DNA of 64,000 nucleotides from Euryodendron excelsum (GCA_033060915.1 CM065377.1:51212683-51276682); one strand, 5' to 3'; positions 47,201-58,481 are shown, numbered from the stretch's first letter. A program made the numbers and translations. Notes: generated from the sequence alone by a model not told the origin.

Positions 47201-47950
47201 AAGCTGTAAACCTGCCAGGATTTCGAGATAAGTACGAAGACTGATTTTGATGTTCAGTCACAGTCATTTGTTTCGCTTTTGTCTTTGTTATTATCTTCAT
47301 CTTAAATAAAATATACTGATGATAAAGTATACATTATGCTATCAAGAAAAAAAAAAAAAAAAAAACACGTGATTAACTGAATCTTACTAATCTCAACATT
47401 ACATATAATAAATCTGAATCTTAATTATTGAAAACAAACAAGAAAGGACAAAAATAATGGAAACTTTCCTTTTTTCACCTTTTTAAAAACAAAAATAATA
47501 GAAACTTTGAAAACACTATTATTTTATTTTATTTCTATTGTTATATAAGAAAGGACTTCGAAAACTTAGAAAATAATCTTTTTTTAGTTACTGAATTGTT
47601 TTGAAAAAATTTCTCGAAAAATTAATCTAGGACCAATTTACCAAACATAGTCTTAGAAAAAATAGTTTTTAAAACAGTTTATCAACTTGTCATGTGCATT
47701 TCTAGCTTTTGTCAAATAATTTACTATAAATGGATAGGACGATAAATGGACAAAAATTGCCTATTAATTTATATTCATTTTCATTGTTGTATAAGAACAG
47801 GTTTCGAAAACTCAAAGAAAAACCTTTTTTTTAGTTCCTAAAACTAGATTGCTTTGGAAAAAATTTCTCGAAAAATTAATTTAAGACCAATTTACCAAAC
47901 ACAGTAAATGGACAAAAATTGCCTATCCAAGATTCACTAGAGTTAACCTG

Positions 47951-47981
<31 letters not shown>

Positions 47982-48700
47982 TTTATTAACTTCAAAATTG
48001 ATTTAATCCCAGATGAAAAATGCTAATTATATACATATATTTTAATTTTATCACAAAAAGGATGCGGTTGAAAGCTTGGGAGGTTTGCAGCTCTAAAGCC
48101 TGAAAGCCTGGCTGAATATGATATTAACTTTTAATCAAACTTCAACCTCTTCGAAATCTCAATTTTTTTGTGCAAATTTTTTGCAAAATAGCATTTTCTT
48201 TATTCATCATATTAACTTTTAAAATTTTGAAAACACCGAGTGACAGTTGAGTAATTTATTTTAAAATAAAATATTTATTATAATAATTTTTAAAATAACA
48301 CTATCTATAAACCAAATTTTCAATTCATTTCCTCACCAATTTCTCAAAAGCTGTCACATTTTTCTGATTAATTTTTTCTCAATCAATGGGCCACAAAGAC
48401 AAACTTCTTATGTATTTAAATAGTTGTAAATAAGCCACATCACCCTATTTGAAATTTCCACACTTTGAATTTGGTAGACATTACCTCGTCATCATCCAAA
48501 TCCTCCATTGCCATGCACCGACACCTGTCAGTCGCCCACAGAAACAAACAGAAGAGGCCCGACAGCCCCCAGTTTTGCCCGGGAGCTCCGCCGGTCATCT
48601 CCATCACAGCCGGTTGTTTCCCATAAAACCTCCCTCGGCAATCACCCGGTTTCCAAATCCCTTATCCCTACAAAACTCACATGACCTCTCTCTCTCTCTC
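44250..48700. other. Gene-free region with scattered repeats
   Basis: No coding gene is supported. 44543-45040 contains three related blocks with 'g(c/t)atg(t/g)ag(t/c)ttctggagagat' spaced irregularly. 45950-46170 and 45380-45470 hold GC-rich 'ggcccatttgacacctatg' and 'cggcctgtcaggcc' sequence typical of decayed DNA transposon ends in plants. 46300-46950 is a tandem/inverted array. An (AT)n tract lies at about 47950-47975. Confidence 0.55.
46302..46950. repeat. Tandem array (about 135-bp unit, four copies) with inverted flanks
   Basis: Units at about 46407-46545, 46546-46641 (short), 46645-46784 and 46785-46919 share 'cccataaa(c/t)t..tgat(g/a)tgctattgtgatta' and 'atgat(g/c)tgattg(g/a)tttgtgat'. 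The left flank (46308-46355, 'aaaatatttaatatttaatg' then 'ttatgtcatttta') is an inverted counterpart of the right flank (46893-46945). The whole resembles a foldback or MITE-like element with internal tandem repeats. Confidence 0.65.
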
Positions 48701-48724
48701 TCTCTCTCGTTCTCATATACGTGT

Positions 48725-48732
48725 ATATATAT
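48725..48732 (+). promoter_or_regulatory. Candidate TATA box of the wound-responsive gene
   Basis: A TATATATA block lies about 118 bases upstream of the ATG at 48843, just after a (CT)n tract (48691-48708). Position and sequence fit a plant core promoter; no start site evidence. Confidence 0.4.
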
Positions 48733-48842
48733 CACCCATTGGCCCATCCTTTATCAAAACTAGAACCGAAAGCACTTGTGTTTCCAAACCAAATCAACCT
48801 TTGTTCGCATAGCATTTCTATATCTATCGGGTAGTTATATAT

Positions 48843-49115
48843 ATGAGCTTGAGGTACATGTGTAGGGTGTTGAACCAGGTGGGAATGAGGGTTATGCAAG
48901 GAATAAAGGACCAGGCTTCCAAGTGTGACTCGGCCGCGCTCAAGTCATCTATCAGGGACTCCACCTACGGTTCGTCTTCAAACCAGGCAAGGCGGTTCTC
49001 CGGCGCTCTTGATTCTAACACTGCTTTCAAGGCCGCCGCCAAGAGTGGTCAGCTGAAGCAGGCCGAGGAGTCTCTCCGGACAGTCATGTTCTTGAGCTGT
49101 TGGGGTCCCAATTGA
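48843..49115 (+). CDS. Wound-responsive small protein (DUF3774 / wound-induced polypeptide family)
   Basis: An intronless 90-residue protein. The carboxy end EESLRTVMFLSCWGPN is the hallmark of the DUF3774 family, annotated in Arabidopsis as wound-responsive or wound-induced polypeptide proteins (around 80-100 residues). The amino part is basic and amphipathic (MSLRYMCRVLNQVGMRVMQG), the middle is Ser/Ala-rich with RRFSGALDS. No membrane segment or clear signal peptide is visible. Family members are induced by wounding, hypoxia or stress, and some have been proposed to release or act as short peptides; the biochemical role is not settled. The start is the first ATG after a plausible TATA box and 5' UTR. 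No homologous neighbour is present, although these genes often occur in tandem clusters. Confidence 0.88.
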   Translation: MSLRYMCRVLNQVGMRVMQGIKDQASKCDSAALKSSIRDSTYGSSSNQARRFSGALDSNTAFKAAAKSGQLKQAEESLRTVMFLSCWGPN

Positions 49116-49431
49116 CACTGCATAACTCTTTTCGTCTCTCTAAACGCCTCTGTATATATAGATCTGTCACTTGACAAACTGTATCTTCTTTTCATTAGAA
49201 GAAGAAAATTATGAGAGTTGCTAGCTCTCTTGTATTTCCCATCGAGTGACACTGTTCTTTAATCCATGCACTAGATTAATGTTATATATATATATATATA
49301 CACATATCTTACATCTGTGTGGCATGAACAAAGTGAGGAATCAAAAAATAGAAGATCATGTACATACGTCCAATTAAACTTTAAACCTCTTGAACTTTAA
49401 CCAATAGTTTTTTAATCAGTAATAGAATATT

Positions 49432-50100
49432 GGGATAAATACACTTTCCTAATAAAGTGTAACCGTCTTTAGAACACATAATTCGTTTGGAATAAAGTAT
49501 AACAGTTAGTTTTTTCATCTAATTTAACGGGTTGTGGTTTGATTTAATTTTTTATTGCAAAATTAATTCTTTAATAAGTTATTGACATTTCTACCCTCAA
49601 GAGAAAAAACTTTTTTTTTTTTTTTTTTTTTTTGAGTACCTTTCTTTCTCACCTGAACCACCTTTTTCCCTCTCTTCTTCTTCTTCTTCCCATTTCCGAA
49701 CCAGTAACAACTCCATTCCTTTTTTTCTCTTCTCCTTCTACCCTCTTTAGCGACTACTTGCTGCCATGCACATTCTTCTTATTCAGCACCCATATGCTGC
49801 CATGCACATTGTTTTTATTCAGCACCCATATATGCATTGCCCATTAAAGCCTCTCATCACCACCCACTTTTGCACCCCAGCCATCAAGCTTGCACCCCCG
49901 CCAAAATAAAATTGCACATTGAACTATTCGAATCCCACCGTAAACAAAATTCTACGCCGCTGCTACCAGCTACATCATAGCCAGTGGTCTAGCTCTGGTA
50001 ATGAAGACCTAGTCGTCTAGCTCCGAGCAACGAAAACCCCCCTTGCCCCTCCCGCAGGTTGCCTAAATCCCGATCCCCTGCATTTCTTTAGCAAAATATT

Positions 50101-50138
<38 letters not shown>

Positions 50139-50502
50139 TATATATGCAGCAATAGTTTTTATTGTTGTGTTAAAATTTTATGCTCAGTCTTTTGTTTTGG
50201 TGTAATTAGGGATAGCAGCAAGAATGCTCCAAATTTGGTAAGGTATTAATCATCAAAAACGGAGTTGCAAAGTTTAAAATTTGTTCTTTTTTGTGCGAAG
50301 AGAGAAATCTCTTTTAATGTAAAGAAGAACTTGAACTGAAAAGATAAATAAAGAAAGGATATTTCAGTTATTTTCAACTTAGATGTTAGTTTTGTAACAG
50401 TTTGCGCTTTACTCCGAATCATAAGTGGGTTGTGTTTACTTTTGAAAGATAGAATGGTTGTGTTTTGGGGTCATGTCCTAGGGAGGTGAAGTATATTTAC
50501 CC
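49432..50502. mobile_element. Non-autonomous Mutator-like element (MULE), 1.07 kb
   Basis: The terminal inverted repeats begin GGGATAAATACACTT on the left and, in reverse complement, GGGTAAATATACTTC on the right. Similarity continues inward for about 100 bases with gaps (shared 'cataattcg/ttatgattcgg' and 'aacagttag/aactgttac' blocks). The flanks TAGAATATT (49423-49431) and TAAAATATT (50503-50511) match in 8 of 9 positions, the TSD length of Mutator elements. Inside are a 23-base T run (49611-49633), a TC-rich and then Pro-codon-like C-rich segment of higher GC (about 49850-50085), and an AT tract. No transposase. The GC-rich interior might be captured host sequence (Pack-MULE), which I cannot confirm. 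Confidence 0.75.
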
Positions 50503-50942
50503 TAAAATATTTGACATATAGAATTTTGTATGAAATTATTTATTAATTTATAATTTTTTTATATAAATAGAGAAATAATTATATTAAAAACGTTGAAAAA
50601 GGTGGCACCGTCTCTGTACAAAAATTATATACAAAAAACAAAATACCATTATAAAAAATTTTAATTAAAATTTGGTTAGTTAAGGTTCGAAATTTTGAGA
50701 AGGGGTTTTGGGAGTTGGGCAATCAAATGTTTATGAATACAATTAAAATGGTGGATAGATACAATAAATTTTGAGATTTCGTTTTTTTTTTACCTTTTAA
50801 AATAATAGTTTGCTAAATGAAATATTAATAGGTAAGAGCATTTTAATTTAATATGAGAATAGAAAATTAGGAATTAAGATTATTTTGTTTATTTAGTCAA
50901 ATAATGAAATGTTAAAGATATTTATATATATATATATATATA

Positions 50943-51120
50943 TGGTCTTATTAACATATGTCTTACGGATACATTTTAAGCATACTTTATTTAATTGTAT
51001 AAAGTATTAGAACTTATGTTATCATAATTTTTAATACTAAAAATACAATACCAACACAATATACAACCAGACAAAACATGCTTAAAATGTGTCTTTAAGG
51101 CACATGTTGACATTTGTCAT
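50943..51120. mobile_element. MITE-like foldback element inside a (TA)n tract
   Basis: Long imperfect inverted repeats: left 'taacatatgtctta..gatacattttaagcat' (from about 50950) against right 'atgcttaaaatgtgtcttta..cacatgttg' (to about 51110). The element is bordered on both sides by TA dinucleotide runs (50921-50942 and 51119-51141). Size about 180 bp and no coding capacity. Insertion into TA microsatellites recalls the Micron MITEs of rice; the family identity is not established. Confidence 0.7.
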
Positions 51121-51141
51121 ATATATATATATATATATATA

Positions 51142-51540
51142 TTGTGTTGGTTTTCTAATATTCAATGAGGACAAATATAAGTAGTAGTAAATTTAGAAAG
51201 GGACAAATATAAGTGTTAATATTTTTCGTGAGAGCAAAACATATACATACAATCTAAAAATAAATTGTTTTAAAATTTGAAACAACTGCTACCCTATCAA
51301 GTGTCAACACAAGTTGTTCATATTCACAGTGTTTGGTATTACCACTAAAAAGTTTCTTTTGTTGTTTGGTCATTTATTGATCTTTACGTTGTGCTAGTAA
51401 GTTTAATTCTGTCTCAATAACTTTTTTTTATTTTAGCCAATCACTTTTATGTTGACATTTGTCAACTGTCTGTGGTTCATTCTCCGCATTACTTCTTGTA
51501 ATTATAAGAGCCACTTTAAATGAATATATATTGTCAACAA
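51142..51540. other. Unassigned AT-rich sequence
   Basis: No gene recognised. It may include the truncated edge of the copia element that begins at about 51540; no LTR is visible here. Confidence 0.4.
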
Positions 51541-52369
51541 CAATTTTATTTCTATTTCATTTTTCTCTTTTATTCACATAACTTATTGAGATCTCATTAC
51601 TTTTCTCTGCAAGGGATATCTCTTCAAAAGGTTCCTCTTTTGAAATTTTTTTTACAGGAGTTCCTTTTTCTGGAAGTTTAGATATTGTGGTTTCTTAAGG
51701 AATATTGACTTACTTATGCATTTGTACCTTCCTCTTTCTAAGAACTGTGTCTTTTGCACCAACAGGTCTCTCATGCTTCATAGTGCTTGAGATTTATTTA
51801 TTCTTATATGAGCAGATTGTCCTACAGGGACATCAATATGTGCTGGGGTATTAGCAGCTGGTATATATGATTTTGTTATCTTCTTTGTGTTGGTAAACAC
51901 ATTAGGTAATTGATTTGCAATCGTTTGTAAATAAATAATCCTGTGAACTTTTGATTCACATTAATTTGTTCGAGGATCAAAATAAGATACCGTGGAAACA
52001 TTCTAAACAATCTCATGCTATTTTTTCAATTGCGTCTTATCTCTCCCTAATGGTAGGAAAAGTGTCTAATCAAAATGACAATTCGCAAAACGTGCAGTGA
52101 ATATATCCCCTGTTAAATGTTCAAAATATCTACTAATAGATGAAGAATCAAAATCAATATAAATCCCAAATAGACGTTGGGAACCTATTTTAATACATTG
52201 TGGTGGCACAATTAGTACATAGATAGCACAACTAAAAATCCTTAGATGTGAAATATTTGGTTGTTGATAAAAAATAAGTTGTAATGGTGAATATTCATTG
52301 TAAGTAGTTGGTCAGACATGGACTAATGATGCAACATGCAATATGACAAGTCCCCAAGCAGAGATAAGT

Positions 52370-53220
52370 AATTTTGTTCTCATAAGTAAAGGTCGAGCTA
52401 TAAGCTAAAAGCGTTTGATAAAAGATTCAGCTAGACCATTTTGTGTGTGTGTATGTGCAATAGGATGTTTAACATCAATTCCTATGGACATACAGTAATC
52501 ATTAAAAACTTGAGATGTAAACACATCAGTATTACCTAGTCGTATTGACTTAATCGAGTAATCTGGAAATTGTGCTCATAATCTGATAATTTGAGCAAAA
52601 AGGCTAGTAAATGCAACATTACGAGTAGAAAGTAAACACACATGTGACCATCGAGTGGATACATCTATTAAAACCATAAAATAACGAAATGGTCCACATA
52701 GTGAGTGTATCAGCTCATATATATCTCCCTGAATTCTTTGTAAAAAGGTTGGGGACTCAACTATTACTTTTGAAGAGGATGGTCTCATAATTAATTTCCC
52801 TTGTGAACAAGCGAAACATGTATAATCACTTGACAAAAGAATCTTCTAATTCTTTAGTGGATGCCTATGAGAGTTCTCAATTATTCAACGCATCATCGTT
52901 GATTCTGGATGACCAAGATGATTATGCCAAAGTATAAAATTCTTTAGGTCAAAACACTTCTGGTGCATCACTTCAAGTGAACCCAAAATTCTTATAGTTG
53001 TGTAATATAATCCAGAAGAGAAGGTAGCAAGTTTTTCTATTATATGCTTCTGGCATGAAACAATAGAAGTAATGTAAAGATATTGTTTATCATTTTCGTT
53101 TGTTGTCTCTATATGATATCCATTATTATGTATATGTCTAAAACTGAGCAAATTTCTTGTAACTCTAGTTAAACACATAGTATCATCAATATAGAGTTTT
53201 GTTCCTTTTAGCAACAATAT
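52370..53220 (-). pseudogene. Copia GAG-pre-integrase and integrase core (broken)
   Basis: On minus, the pre-integrase domain shows LWHNHLGHPE (zinc-binding histidines), followed after a frame break by a CFACSQGK segment (the cysteine pair). The core carries GDIYELIH and VLIDVSTRW (first catalytic aspartate region and the following strand), then TDVFTSQVFNDYC (second aspartate) and QNGLAESFIKR (catalytic glutamate). A frame break near 52850 and a stop near 52545 disrupt it. Function in the family is insertion of element cDNA; inactive here. Confidence 0.75.
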
Positions 53221-53699
53221 ATTGACTTTTTCAGAACTTTAAATTAATTTTGTACTATTAGATATTGTCTTAATGCTATTTTCAGCTAACGTTAAACTAA
53301 CAAAATATTTTTTCTCTCGAAGAATTGTATGGATTGTTGCATTGTCTACTAAACATATATCTCTATCGTTCATCTTGAAAGCTATTAATACTTTGGTAGA
53401 TTCCATGTTTCTATACAAAATATTAAAATTGCTTATTTATAAGAAAACAAAAAACATTCATTTAAAATAAACATGCTTAGAAAAATATTATACAAGATGA
53501 CAATAAACTTAAAAGAACAAGAACATAAACTAGTTGGTGTGGAAATTTCCATCACCAATTAAATGATCTATTTTTTCATTGTGATTTTCAAAGAAGTCTA
53601 AAACATCAAGGTGAGTGATTTTTACTGAGTCATCAAAGTTTGTGAAATTCATTTCAACATTTTTTCCTTTATCTTTTGTTGATACTCTGTAAAGATACA

Positions 53700-54720
53700 C
53701 TAATGGTTTTGGTGTACGACAAGTACGTGATCAATACCCTTTCACACCACACCTGTAACAAACATCTTCATAATTTTTAGGAAATTTATTATGTAAACCT
53801 TTTCCCTTTTCTTGTTTTGTTTCAGAATTGTTCCACGAGTTGTTTCACTACTGGTGGTGTGGTATAGTATTCTTAACTCGAGAACTTGAATAATTATAAC
53901 TGTTATAATTGTTATCTCCACGATAACCCCCACAATGACAAAAATTATTTCTGCCGCATCCACGATATCGGTGACGTCCACGACCACGACCACGTCCATA
54001 AAATGAGACCACATTCACTTTAGGGAATGGTGTAGAGTCGGTCGAGCAAGACTGATGGTTTTTCATCAGAAATTCATTATTTTGTTCAGCCAGAAGGAGA
54101 CATGATATCAATTCTGAATATTTTTTAAAACCCTACTCTCGATATTGTTGCTGCAAGAGCACATTCGATGCATAAAATGTAGAGTATGTTTTTTTCTAAC
54201 ATATCTTCATCAGTAATAGTTTGCCTACATAATTTCAATTGTGAGTTGATTTTAAATAATGCAGAATTATACTCACTAATAGTTTTAAAATCTTGCAACC
54301 TCAGGTGCATCCAATCATAACGAGCTCTAGGAAGAAATATAATTTTCTGGTGCTCATATCTCTCCTTTAAATTTTGTCACAGTGCTAGTGGGTCTTTTAC
54401 TGTAAGATATTTAGTTTTTAATTCTTCGTGAATATGATGGCAAAGAAAAATCATTACTTTTGTACGATCCTACTAGGATTCGTTATTTTCTTCTTTTATA
54501 GTATTCTCAAGAGCTTTTGCACACAAATGGATCTTAACATCAACAACCTGGGATAAATAGTTCTTGTCTGAAATATCAAGAGTGGTAAATTTTAACTTTG
54601 CAAGATTTGACATTTTCAAAATACTACACTCACAAGATAACAAAGTTTTCGAATTACGATAAACAAAAATAATATAAAGAAAACATACTATAGAACTTTG
54701 GTCAAATATCTGATACAAAT
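53700..54720 (-). pseudogene. Copia gag (UBN2-type) with degenerate zinc knuckle
   Basis: It starts MSNLAKLKFTTLDISDKNY on minus and continues through WMHLRLQDFKTISEYNSALFK, the typical retrotransposon gag wording. A Gly/Arg-rich stretch (GRGRGRGRHRYRG) and a zinc knuckle follow at about 53720-53765: CYRCGVKGY, a stop codon where Trp is usual, then SRTC. The histidine of the CCHC set reads Tyr. At least three frame breaks. Confidence 0.75.
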
Positions 54721-55260
54721 TTCACTCATCTGAATCTTTAGTCAAAAGATAAATTTCATTTGTTAATACTATTCATTAATCATAAAATCAATATTTATGA
54801 ACAGTAATCACTATTGTTGCATAGTATCATATGTAATATGTATATATAAATATATATTTATATGTATATATTATTTTTTTGTCTATATTATAACTTTTAA
54901 TTTAGACATCAAAATATAGTCAAGGTACATGTCTATGAAAATGTATTGAAATAAGGATTTCAGATCTATAAATATCATAGGCTAAAAATTTAAGATCTGG
55001 GAGAAATAAACAATCAAAGTTTCAAAATATCACTATTTATCAACTATGCATTATTATTCATTAACTATTCAACAAATATAAATTATATCATGAACTGAAG
55101 AGTGAACAGTAAAGAACCCAAAATAAAGATAAATTAATTAAAATATTAATAACACATAAAATGAGGTACATTCACTAATATAATGAAGTACCTTCTAAAT
55201 ATAAGGAAGAACACAATTATATATATATTTTTACGAGCACTTAGAGTTTCGTGCTGATAA

Positions 55261-55856
55261 TGTGTGTGGGGCAATAATATATTGCCCAACCCATATGATT
55301 AGGCCCAATCTACATGAATTAAAACTGGTAGCCCAAATTCAGCACTAAAGAGCGGCCCAACCCAAGCTGCCGACCTCATGCCGACCTTGGCCCAAACCGC
55401 AATAGGAGAGCCCAAATCACTAGCGATCTCAGATCATTAAATGCAGAGTTGACCCGCATTAAATGCGCTAGTGGCTCCCCATGCGATGTCGACCTTAACG
55501 TCCGATCAGTCGGATTCTTCAGCGAAGGCAAGGCAGGCTCTACATGTGGTCAGTCGACGCCAAATGATGATGCATATCCAACAGGCCATGATAACCTGCT
55601 GGTAGGCCAAGCGCAAAACACTTTATTGATCACATTATAAATACCCAAGCCATTAAGAGCCAGGTATGAACAATTATCTTCAAGTATATACAACTTTTAT
55701 TCATTCTACTCTTGATTAAGCTTGCTAACTTAATCATCGGAGTGTGATCGGCCCAACAAGGGTCAACTCATTTTAACTTCTTTTTTTTTTGCAGAGAGTT
55801 TGGACTTATCAACGTGGGCTTGAGTGTTCGGCCCAGCCTTCCCGAAAAATTCTACT
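55261..55856 (+). mobile_element. LTR-like repeat D1 inserted at the copia primer-binding region
   Basis: About 595 bp, homologous in reverse orientation to 26417-26475 plus 28592-29147. It begins TGTGTGTGGGGCAAT, has a GGCCCAA-rich first half, a palindromic CCGATCAGTCGG, a TATAAATA box (55637-55644) and a T run before the end. It splits the copia 'gtgctgataacgtgtta' site; flanks GATAA and TATAA may be a decayed 5-bp TSD. Likely a solo LTR or promoter-bearing short element of unknown family. Confidence 0.6.
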
Positions 55857-55863
55857 TATAACG

Positions 55864-56230
55864 TGTTATAAAATTAAACGAATATTAAGTAAGCAAAATA
55901 TTCAAACACAGTATATAATAAAACTAGTTCTTCTGGAACTATCGAATAATAATTAAATAGTTCTTTTGGAACTATTAGGATAGATTTTCTTGATCACCCA
56001 ACAATGTATTTCTTTCACAAGACAAAATATAAAAGACAATAGAAATTTAAATAGGTTACCTATACTCTTTGTTTTCTTCTTTCTTCTTTCTTCTCTATTT
56101 TCTCTCTTCTTCTTTCTCTTTCTTTTCTCTCTCTCTCTTTTTTCTCTTTTATAGACGGGGAGACGGAGTTGGTAATCACATGCTACTAACTCCACCTTTG
56201 GTCATCCACCCACCTAACTCTTTTATAACA
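55864..56230 (-). mobile_element. 5' LTR of the truncated copia element
   Basis: 367 bp on minus, from TGTTATAAAAGAG to TTATAACA, so the ends are 8-bp inverted repeats (TGTTATAA/TTATAACA). It lies directly before the copia PBS region. It contains a GA-rich tract (about 56070-56150 on plus as CT). Confidence 0.7.
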
Positions 56231-56984
56231 AGAGGAAGTTTTTAAATATAGGTAGTTATTCGGTTATGATTTTTATTTTTTTTGCATAATTAATAGGTCT
56301 TATATTGTAAAACTTAAGTTTAATTAACATCAATTGATATTACTGTATTGAATATTTCTTTGTTCAGGTGAGTGCAATTTTTTGGTAAATGGTAAAAATT
56401 CCTAATTGTTAAAGGGCAATCGTATATTTTTTCTTTTTGAAAAAGTGTACAAAATGATGTGGTCAAGTTATGAATCTACCACATTAAAATAAAAAAATTA
56501 ATAATAAAGTAGTACCGAGTTTTTAGTGCTCATTCCTATTAAATTATAACATGTAGTATTTTATTATATTAATAATATTAATTTATTATAAATAAATATA
56601 TTTTTTAAAAAATAAATATCATATAACAAAATCTGATAGTAATGAGTACTATCTAATAACAACTGATCTTTTTTTCCTTTAAACATAGAACCATCAAGCC
56701 CTTTAGGAATCTAGTCCATGGGCAGGTTTGGGTTCTATCTTGGGCCTATCGGCTGTACTATTGAAGGGGAAAGTAATGCCCACAAAACACTGGGAGCAGA
56801 GGTTCTCACTTGAAAGGTCCGAAGTGCCCTGCAGAATAGTCCATGTGCATAGGTCCATCTCGACCACACAGAAGAAAAGCCTTAGCTAGTAGAGATAAAC
56901 TTGTATCTTCTGATTTTGTTCAAGAGCTCTAGCTAGCTCCAAGAACAACACAGGCTCTTCTCTGAAATAGAAGATTACTTCAGT
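56231..56984. other. Upstream region of the two-exon plastid-type gene
   Basis: AT-rich to about 56680, then more balanced sequence. The last 200 bases probably contain the promoter and 5' UTR of the gene at 56985. No convincing TATA box was identified. Confidence 0.45.
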
Positions 56985-57531
56985 ATGAATGCACTCAAAC
57001 CTTGCAAGTGCAATCACAAATCTTCATTTCTCCCCAGTTATTCAGCTCCCCAAAAACATATAAAATCACAATCTAGCTCTGCACGAAGCAAGGTTATTCT
57101 CCAAAGAAAGCTCGCCGTGAGAGCTTGTACTAGCAGCGAAAGAGAAAAAAAGACTGAAAGGCAAAGCTTCTTGACTCTGGAAGAAGCCGGTTTGGTCGAA
57201 ATTTCTGGGCTAAGCACTCACGAGCGCTTTCTATGCCGCTTAACAGTACGTCCTGTCAAAAAATACAAAATTTTTTTAGAGTCTTGTACATTAGATTACC
57301 TTTTTCAGTTTAATTATTTTTTTCAATTGACATAGATATTTTTATTCATTGTATATGTTGCAGATATCATCACTGAATCTCCTGAGAGTGATATCAGAGC
57401 AAGAAGGGTGTCCAATTGAGGAGCTGAATGCAGGGAAGATATGTGACTGGTTTATGAAGGATAAGCTGAGGAGAGAGCAAAACTTGGATTCTGCAGTCCT
57501 TCAGTGGGATGAGTCTGAATTCCAACTATAA
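56985..57531 (+). CDS. Small conserved plant protein with likely plastid transit peptide
   Basis: Two exons, 56985-57245 and 57364-57531, joined at a codon boundary through a GT-AG intron, give 142 residues ending in TAA. The first 50 residues are rich in Ser, Lys and Arg and poor in acids (MNALKPCKCNHKSSFLPSYSAP), as in chloroplast transit peptides. The mature part carries LTLEEAGLVEISGLSTHERFLCRLT, SSLNLLRVISEQEGCPIEELNAGKICDWF and KDKLRREQNLDSAVLQWDE, a pattern I recognise as a conserved plant family. Arabidopsis members may carry the label tRNA dimethylallyltransferase, but the protein is far too short and lacks the P-loop of that enzyme, so that name should not be trusted. Function unknown. 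No breaks seen. Confidence 0.85.
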
Positions 57532-58245
57532 GTTCTAATCTTGTTTCTTCATTGGTTGACAATTTGGAGAGGGGGTAGGCTTTGAACAATAATCTATAAT
57601 CCTTTGGAGAGGGTACTTAATATTGTTGTGGCTGCTTATCGATGTACCATTGTCCGTCCTTCTTGGGGGCCTTGAAAGTCAACTTTAACATATTCCTTAT
57701 CTTATGAGGAATAACCACATTTGTATGAACAAATATTGGTGCCAAACTTTAGAACAAGTTTCATTAGGAATATGTCCCCATTCAATAACCTTTCTCACCT
57801 TAAATGATTGGAAGAGCTGGTACCCTTCTTCTTTTGGACAAATTAACGAAGGTCATTTTAGCTTTTCTTTTTTCGTTTCGGAAAATTCTAATAAATAAAA
57901 AGTTATATGTAAAATTATATCAAATGATATAATGATAACATTTTTGTAATTACACCAAATTTTTTTCCGGTTTGCATAATATTACTCTTTAATTTCTCTT
58001 TGTGTATGGTATAAGCATTTGTTGTGTAGGCATAGTCTGTTCATTGTTAAGAAAAGATTGTGGGATATGTTTTGAGATTCTCATGTAAATTTTTTCTGAA
58101 AAAGATAATTAACAATTGGGCTTACATAGTGCAATCATCCATTGCAATATGACATTATGAGTTTAAAATGTAAAAACAATAAGTTCATATGTTAGAATAA
58201 AGCTGTATACATCTAATCCTTTTTAGATTTGGAATAAAAAGGGCC

Positions 58246-58481
58246 TTGTGCAGACACTTGGCTGTTTAGCCTTGTGATCTCTATAGCATTGACTTGGATA
58301 TGTTTTCTCTAGTCTTCCAGTTTTCTCTATATCACATTCCACTTTGTACTAATTAATCCCTCGTGCAGACACTTGGCTGTTCAGCCTTGTGGTCTCTATG
58401 GCATTGACTTGAATATGATTTCTCTATTCTTCCAGTTTTCTCTTATTACATCACATTCCACTTTGTACTAATTAATCTCTT
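58246..58481. repeat. Tandem duplication, about 118-bp unit
   Basis: Two head-to-tail copies (about 58246-58363 and 58364-58481) share 'gcagacacttggctgtt', 'agccttgtg(a/g)tctctat', 'gcattgactt' and 'cacattccactttgtacta' in order, with about ten differences and one small indel. Confidence 0.85.

Larger units (their letters stand above)
51540..56230 (-). mobile_element. Truncated Ty1/copia retrotransposon
   Basis: Minus-strand order is LTR (56230-55864), PBS region (interrupted at 55261-55856 by another repeat), gag (54720-53700), then GAG-pre-integrase and integrase core (53220-52370), ending near 51540 just before where reverse transcriptase should start (a relic reading EEISISYV lies at about 51580). 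Reverse transcriptase, RNase H and the 3' LTR are missing, so the element is 5'-only. Stops and frameshifts are frequent. The interior next to the LTR reads 'cacgttatcagcacga', typical of a large plant copia group. Confidence 0.8.

Noticed and set aside
51540..56230. Complete copia element
   Set aside because: No reverse transcriptase, RNase H or second LTR could be found down to 51142, and gag and integrase carry multiple breaks.
56985..57531. Naming the gene as a tRNA dimethylallyltransferase
   Set aside because: The 142-residue protein has no P-loop or other catalytic feature of that enzyme; the label, if attached to relatives, is probably a carried-over annotation.
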